From: Planctomycetota bacterium
GTDB taxonomy: Bacteria > Planctomycetota > UBA1135 > GCA-002748355
Assembly: GCA_020426005.1 (NCBI GenBank)
Contig: JAGQQW010000017.1
Span: 1-45,030 of the forward strand
Direction of reading: 5' to 3'
Length of the DNA stretch: 45,030 nucleotides
Part shown: positions 40,513 to 45,030 of the stretch, piece by piece
Position numbering within the stretch: position 1 is the first letter of the stretch
Layout of the letters: each line of letters begins with the position of its first letter
Program-made: the position numbers and the translations under genes
Notes under the pieces: generated by a model
Told to the model about the DNA's origin: nothing
The model's input: the letters and a program-made list of their open reading frames with translations, nothing else
Database searches by the model: none

Positions 40513-42119
40513 GTCTTCGCCTGCGCCTTTGGCGAAGGCAGTGGCAGATCGGGAAGGTGGCAGCAGTCGCTGTCGCTCTCGTCCTACTCGGCCTCGGACT
40601 CACGGTCTACCTCGTGACGTCGACACTCGTCGCGCTGCATGCGGGCCTCCCCGAAGACTCGAGCGCCCGATTCCTGCGCTTGACATCGCTAGTGGTCTCG
40701 GCGCTCTTCGTCATCGGACCACTCGTCGGCCTCAGGGCTCAGGAGTATCTCGACGTCACGAAGCTCTTCGCTTTCCCCGTGCGCCCGATCACGGTGTTCA
40801 CGACGACGGTACTCGGGGGATTCCTCGGCCTGTCGACGGTCTTCGTCGTCCCCCTCTTCGTCGCTCCCCCCATTGCGAGAGACCCGTCACGAGTCCTTCG
40901 GGTCGTGATTCTGACCCTCGTCTACATGGCGATGCTCCACGCCATCGTCCAGTGCGTGACCCTCGGCTTTCTCAACGTGCTCCGCAGTCGGCGCTTCCGT
41001 GATCTATCGGCAGTCCTCGCTCCGGCGTTCGGGCTCGCCGCGTACACGGCGATGCAGGCACTCGTGATCTCGGGCCGACACGGCTCGGCGGCCGACGTAC
41101 TCGGAGATCTCCTCGCGTCGGAGCGTCTCGCCATCCTCGATCGTCTGCGATTCGCGTTGCCGCCATGCCTTTACGCGGACGCGTGCACCGGGGCGACGGA
41201 GTTCGGTCACGCGATGGCGGTGCTCGCAGGCTCGACCTTGCTGCTCGTGTTCCTCGGAAGCAGCCTGACGGCGAGCGCCTTTCATGGACGGGTCGCACTG
41301 ACGCGAGAAGAGCTGCAAGCACGCACCACCAAGCCGGTACTGATGGAACGCTGGTTGCGCCCCGATGTCGGCGCTCTCTTCGTCAAGGAGCGCTACGTGC
41401 AGAAGCGCGACCCGTGGCTCCGCATGTTGTTGATCCAACAGCTCGGGTTCGTCGCGCTCATCACGATCGGCGAGGCGTGGATGGGTCGCAGTTCGCTGAC
41501 CGCTCCGAGCATTCCGATCTGGCTGCTCCTCTACTTCGAAGCCGGGTTCTTGCAGAACATCCTCGGCATGGAGGGGGCGGCGTTTCGGAGCACGGCGTTG
41601 CTGCCTGTTTCCGGCGCCACGGTGCTCCTCGGCAAGAACCTGCTGTGGCTGCGCAGCTTCGCACTCGGCAATCTCGTCATGGTGCCGAGCCTCTGCATCC
41701 TCGGTGCTTGGCTCGGTTCGAGGCGCATCGACGCGGCTCTCATCGTGATGCTCACGGCGGCGAGCGTTCTCGCTCTCCCGGCAATCCTCGGAACCGCCAA
41801 CCTCGTATCGGTGTTGTTGCCGTTGCGCGTGCCCCAACGCAGTCGACGCGCACTCGGTCAGGACCAGAGCCACGGAGGCGGCTGCACGACTCCGATCCTC
41901 AGAATCGGCTCCGCACTCTTGGCGCTGACCCCAGCGGCGGGATGCGCCATCGCACTCTTGCGGCCTTGGATGCGCCGTCCGACGGTCGACGTCGCATGGT
42001 TCGCAGTGTGGCTTCCACTCGCGCTCATCGTGTCGCTCGGCACGTGGTGGATCGGAACCAAACTAGCCGGCACCGCCCTCGACGCCCGTCGCGAACGCCT
42101 CGCGGACTACCTGCGATGA
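40488..42119 (+). CDS. ABC-2 type transporter permease
   Basis: 543 residues from a GTG at 40488, lying inside the end of the ATPase gene. About eleven to thirteen hydrophobic segments are visible, for example VAAVAVALVLLGLGLTVYLV, FVVPLFVAPPI, LAGSTLLLVFLGSSLTASAF and LPLALIVSLGTWWIG. Two half-domains are separated by a cytosolic stretch (ALTREELQARTTKPVLMERW, then VKERYVQKRDPW), the layout of the large ABC-2 permeases. Substrate unknown. Confidence 0.85.
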   Translation: MAQFALLLSLRLRLWRRQWQIGKVAAVAVALVLLGLGLTVYLVTSTLVALHAGLPEDSSARFLRLTSLVVSALFVIGPLVGLRAQEYLDVTKLFAFPVRPITVFTTTVLGGFLGLSTVFVVPLFVAPPIARDPSRVLRVVILTLVYMAMLHAIVQCVTLGFLNVLRSRRFRDLSAVLAPAFGLAAYTAMQALVISGRHGSAADVLGDLLASERLAILDRLRFALPPCLYADACTGATEFGHAMAVLAGSTLLLVFLGSSLTASAFHGRVALTREELQARTTKPVLMERWLRPDVGALFVKERYVQKRDPWLRMLLIQQLGFVALITIGEAWMGRSSLTAPSIPIWLLLYFEAGFLQNILGMEGAAFRSTALLPVSGATVLLGKNLLWLRSFALGNLVMVPSLCILGAWLGSRRIDAALIVMLTAASVLALPAILGTANLVSVLLPLRVPQRSRRALGQDQSHGGGCTTPILRIGSALLALTPAAGCAIALLRPWMRRPTVDVAWFAVWLPLALIVSLGTWWIGTKLAGTALDARRERLADYLR

Positions 42120-42149
42120 TGCACCGAGCGCGATCGTGAACAGCTCCGA

Positions 42150-42803
42150 TCAACTCGCGGCGAGTCGATCCATGTCCTGCTGCAACTTCTTCCGCCCGCG
42201 GTAGACGACCATCTTCACGGCCTCGACCCGCATCCCGAGATCCGCAGCGATCTCCGAGTAGCTTTCCCCGACGATTTCGACCCGGTGCAGGATGCGCTTC
42301 TGCAAATCCGTGAGCCCGAGGTAGCTGACGTAGTAGCACTGCAGCCAGAGCGTCATGCTCGCGCACAATGCCTGACGCTCCTCGGCATCACCGATCCGCC
42401 GGACCGGATCGTCACGAACCGGAGCCCGCAACTCGACACCGTCGAGGTCCTCGATCGAGAGCGGACGCGGCTTCTTGCGCGGACGAAGCATGCGTAACAC
42501 GACGTTGGCGACGATTCTCGACGACCAAGTCGCGAACGCGTGAGGCACCGTCGGACGGAAGCTCTTGGCGTAGCGATAGATGTTGAGCAGCGCTTCCTGG
42601 ACGACCTCGCCCGGGTCGAGTGGTAGCCGACGTTTGGTCAGCTCGGCCGAGGCGCGGCGGTTCAGGAACGGGCCTGCGAGGCTTGCGAGTTCATCGAATG
42701 CGCGTCGATCGCCGGTGCAGGCGAACAATGCCAAGAGATCGGTGCAGTGGGTCAGGACCGATTCTGTGCGCTTCGACGGGGTGATAGGTGCAGCGAGTGG
42801 CAT
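42150..42803 (-). CDS. ECF-type RNA polymerase sigma factor
   Basis: 217 residues from the ATG at 42803; the earlier open frame is not protein-like. Region 2 spans FDELASLAGPFLNRRASAEL to DPGEVVQEALLNIYRY and FATWSSRIVANVVLRMLRPR. After a linker (RPLSIEDLDGVEL), region 4 is LGLTDLQKRILHRVEIVGES, then YSEIAADLGMRVEAVKMVVY, a helix-turn-helix for the -35 element. There is no anti-sigma gene next to it. The convergent ABC permease ends 30 bp away, and the divergent neighbour is the diguanylate cyclase. Confidence 0.88.
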   Translation of the reverse strand: MPLAAPITPSKRTESVLTHCTDLLALFACTGDRRAFDELASLAGPFLNRRASAELTKRRLPLDPGEVVQEALLNIYRYAKSFRPTVPHAFATWSSRIVANVVLRMLRPRKKPRPLSIEDLDGVELRAPVRDDPVRRIGDAEERQALCASMTLWLQCYYVSYLGLTDLQKRILHRVEIVGESYSEIAADLGMRVEAVKMVVYRGRKKLQQDMDRLAAS

Positions 42804-43139
42804 GCCGCGGCGATTTGCGAAAAGCAGGCCAGTGCGCGACGCCCTGTCGCAGAATCCCGTGTCATGAGTCCATAAACTTGAAATCAAAAGGGACTTACGA
42901 ATCTCGACGGGCATCGAAAACACCGAGGGCCCATTGCGGCGTCACCCACGAATCGCGCCGCGCTGTGCGGTTCCGGAACGCGTCTGTGCGATGCCGAGCA
43001 GCGTTCCCGCACAAGGGCGACTGCCGCCGCGCATCTCCGAACCGAGGGGTGCTCGGGTTCGGATCAGGATTCGCGGCCGACCGGCCGATAAGCGGGGTGG
43101 AATTCCATTCTTCGCGACCTGCGTTCTGCCACGAGAACC
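42804..43139. other. Divergent intergenic region, sigma factor and diguanylate cyclase
   Basis: 336 bp. A locally AT-rich stretch near 42868-42906 (ATAAACTTGAAATCAAAAGG) stands out from its GC-rich surroundings and is the best candidate for promoter DNA. I see no palindrome, RNA gene or further reading frame with protein character. Confidence 0.4.
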
Positions 43140-44948
43140 TTGCCGGACTACCGCACCGAGCCCGATCCCTTGTGCGAGCTGCCCTCGCTCTTTGCGCTGA
43201 CGCGCGGAGGGCCTGGCAAGAAGGCCCAGGGTCCCGCTCGAGACGACCTCGCCTCCCTGCTGGCGATCGATCCGGTGCTGGCCCTTCGCGCGATCCGCAT
43301 GGCCGGAGCCACGATCCTCGGGAAGGACGAGCTCACGGTCGCGACGCCCCGACTCCTGTTGCAGCGGCTCGGCACCGGTGTGATCTCGCGCATGGCGACG
43401 GCTCCCGCACCGGCATTCGCGAACGTGGACGAAGTCGTTGCACTGTGGCTCCACGCGATCGCGAGCGCAGCTGCAGCGCGCAAGCTCGCCGAACTCGGTT
43501 GTCTCGCCACCGGCGTCGACCCCGATCTCGCAGCTTTCTGTGCGCTCGTGCACGACCTCCCACGCTGGACCACGGTCCTCGCCAAGGGTCGAGGCATCGC
43601 GAGCGGCAACGAAGGACCGCTCGCGTGGAGTCGAAGGTGGCGACTGCCCGAGTCCCTCCAGGTCACCTGGCTCGCTGCGCATTGCGGCACACCGGAAGCC
43701 GACAACCACAGTGAACTCGCTCGGACCGTCGTGGGCGCCGAAACGCTCGCGATCCTCGCCGGATTTCCACATACACCGGGTCAGACGCTGGAGACGGACT
43801 GGCTCGCGTCGATCGACGCGGCGTCACGCCAGGTCCTCGTGAGCAGCGTGCGCCTCGAGGTCGACCGCCTCATCGAGGACGCAGGACTCGAGAAGAACGC
43901 GATCCGCGAGTGCATCGGAGCGATGGCCGCGTCGGCGCGACCGGAGGTCCTACCCGAGTTCGCGGAAGGCATCGTCAAGCTCCAAGAACTCGGCAGCTCC
44001 GAGCGCTACCGCCCGGTCCTGACGAGTCTCGTCGCGGGTGCTTGTCGTTATCTCGGCGCGGATCGCGCGTTCTTCGTGCAGTGGGTCGGCAAGCGACAGC
44101 AGCTGTTGATTCGAACCAAATACGATCGGAGTGCGGTTCCGATCGGCGTCCGTCTCGTCCGCCCATCGCCCGCCGAAGCGGCCTTGATGGGACGAGTCGC
44201 CGGACTCGAAGAGCCGGAATTCCTCGTGCACGAGGAAAACTACGGCTACCGCCTCTTGGACCACCTCGGTTCCGAATCGGTGCTCGTCGTTCCGGTCCTC
44301 GGTGGGGGCGGCTGTCACGGCCTCTTGCTTCTCGACTGGAGCTACTCGTTGCGGCGTAGTCACGCTGCCAACCTCTCGATGCGCGCACTCGCGATCGCGG
44401 GCGTGTGTGGTCAGACGATGACCGCACTCCACCTCAAGCGCCTCGGTCGCCGCTCAGCGCTCGAGGCTCGAATCGATGCCCTCACCGGTCTGCTCAATCG
44501 CAGGGCGGCTCTCGACCAACTCGAGCGCGAGATCCATCGCCAGCGGCGCAAGGAACAGCCGATGGCGCTGATGATGCTCGACCTCGATCACTTCAAGTCG
44601 ACGAATGACCGCTACGGTCACCTGACTGGGGACCGTGTGCTCGCATCGGTCGGACGCGTCCTCAAGGACACGCTTCGAAACAGCGACGTCGCCGGGCGTT
44701 ACGGCGGAGAGGAGTTCCTCGTCGTCCAGTTCGACACGACGATCGAGGAAGCGACCGTCGTCGCCGCTCGCATCTACAAGTCGGTCGAAGAAGTCGGCGA
44801 CGAGATCGGTGTCCCGATCACGATCTCCATCGGCCTCACCGACTTACGCTCCGATGACAGCGTGGAATCGCTGCTCAGGCGAGCGGACCAGGCGCTCTAC
44901 GCCAGCAAGCATCGCGGACGGAATCGCTTCTCGATCGATTCACTGTGA
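43140..44948 (+). CDS. HDOD-GAF-GGDEF regulator, predicted active diguanylate cyclase
   Basis: 602 residues from a TTG at 43140 (start uncertain). Residues about 10-210 match an HDOD domain (LASLLAIDPVLALRAIRMAG, then DLAAFCALVHDLPRW). About 275-430 is a GAF-like sensor (YRPVLTSLVAGACRYLGADR to HGLLLLDWSYS). The C-terminal GGDEF domain starts DALTGLLNRRAAL and has the intact active site GGEEF (522-526). The inhibitory I-site is RNSD (513-516), five residues before it, so both synthesis and product control of cyclic di-GMP should work. The domain order implies that a cytosolic signal sensed by GAF or HDOD sets the activity. Confidence 0.88.
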   Translation: MPDYRTEPDPLCELPSLFALTRGGPGKKAQGPARDDLASLLAIDPVLALRAIRMAGATILGKDELTVATPRLLLQRLGTGVISRMATAPAPAFANVDEVVALWLHAIASAAAARKLAELGCLATGVDPDLAAFCALVHDLPRWTTVLAKGRGIASGNEGPLAWSRRWRLPESLQVTWLAAHCGTPEADNHSELARTVVGAETLAILAGFPHTPGQTLETDWLASIDAASRQVLVSSVRLEVDRLIEDAGLEKNAIRECIGAMAASARPEVLPEFAEGIVKLQELGSSERYRPVLTSLVAGACRYLGADRAFFVQWVGKRQQLLIRTKYDRSAVPIGVRLVRPSPAEAALMGRVAGLEEPEFLVHEENYGYRLLDHLGSESVLVVPVLGGGGCHGLLLLDWSYSLRRSHAANLSMRALAIAGVCGQTMTALHLKRLGRRSALEARIDALTGLLNRRAALDQLEREIHRQRRKEQPMALMMLDLDHFKSTNDRYGHLTGDRVLASVGRVLKDTLRNSDVAGRYGGEEFLVVQFDTTIEEATVVAARIYKSVEEVGDEIGVPITISIGLTDLRSDDSVESLLRRADQALYASKHRGRNRFSIDSL

Positions 44949-45030
44949 GAATGCTAGTGTCCCGCGTCAGGAGTACGTTGTATTTGTCGCAGCGTAGCGG
45001 CGTCTCTCGTAAGGCGCACGGACGCAGGCA

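Overview
The window looks like chromosomal DNA of a GC-rich (about 63 percent by eye) member of the Planctomycetota. This is inferred from four things: many large secreted proteins built from ELWxxDGTxxGT repeats, secreted right-handed beta-helix proteins, a shared C-terminal domain on most exported proteins, and many genes without a clear Shine-Dalgarno site. UGA is an ordinary stop codon in most genes here. No rRNA, tRNA, CRISPR array, integrase, transposase or prophage gene was recognised.

Layout, left to right. 1-4.1 kb: a 38-bp tandem repeat array, an ELW-repeat secreted protein, a five-heme cytochrome c and a second 38-bp array. 4.1-12.3 kb: rarA, a gene remnant, two tandem paralogous beta-helix proteins, a Cys peroxiredoxin, a two-gene membrane operon behind a pair of operator-like dyads, and a methyltransferase. 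12.4-24.3 kb: another secreted protein, a SpoU-type RNA methyltransferase, a cupin, two giant tandem ELW-repeat paralogues, a methyltransferase, gluQ, rsgA and a PilZ protein. 24.3-30.8 kb: an operon for a molybdopterin/iron-sulfur oxidoreductase with a fused ferredoxin-NrfD subunit, whose last gene, a secreted beta-helix protein, overlaps the catalytic subunit by four bases. 30.9-36.3 kb: an M23 lipoprotein, ispH, a two-gene secreted operon with a degenerate gluzincin, and a HAD hydrolase whose 5' end overlaps that operon. 36.3-38.1 kb: two adjacent genes interrupted by in-frame UGA. 38.3-45 kb: hutI, an ABC transporter pair, an ECF sigma factor and an HDOD-GAF-GGDEF regulator.

The most interesting locus is 36.3-38.1 kb. 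A 2-Cys type peroxiredoxin has UGA exactly where the peroxidatic cysteine belongs (YTFV-U-ATEF). The next gene downstream is an exported thioredoxin-like protein with UGA at the first position of its CxxC (UPPC). Both UGAs are followed by a hairpin at the spacing of a bacterial SECIS element, with G as the second loop base. I read these as two selenoproteins, possibly a selenium-based peroxide-reducing pair. The required selA/selB/selC/selD genes are not in the window.

Other structure worth attention: the two 38-bp arrays share one plan, direct repeats closed by an inverted copy just 3' of a gene. Seven exported proteins with unrelated N-termini share a C-terminal domain. A secreted zinc-ribbon protein has a gluzincin helix reading HNATH in place of HExxH.
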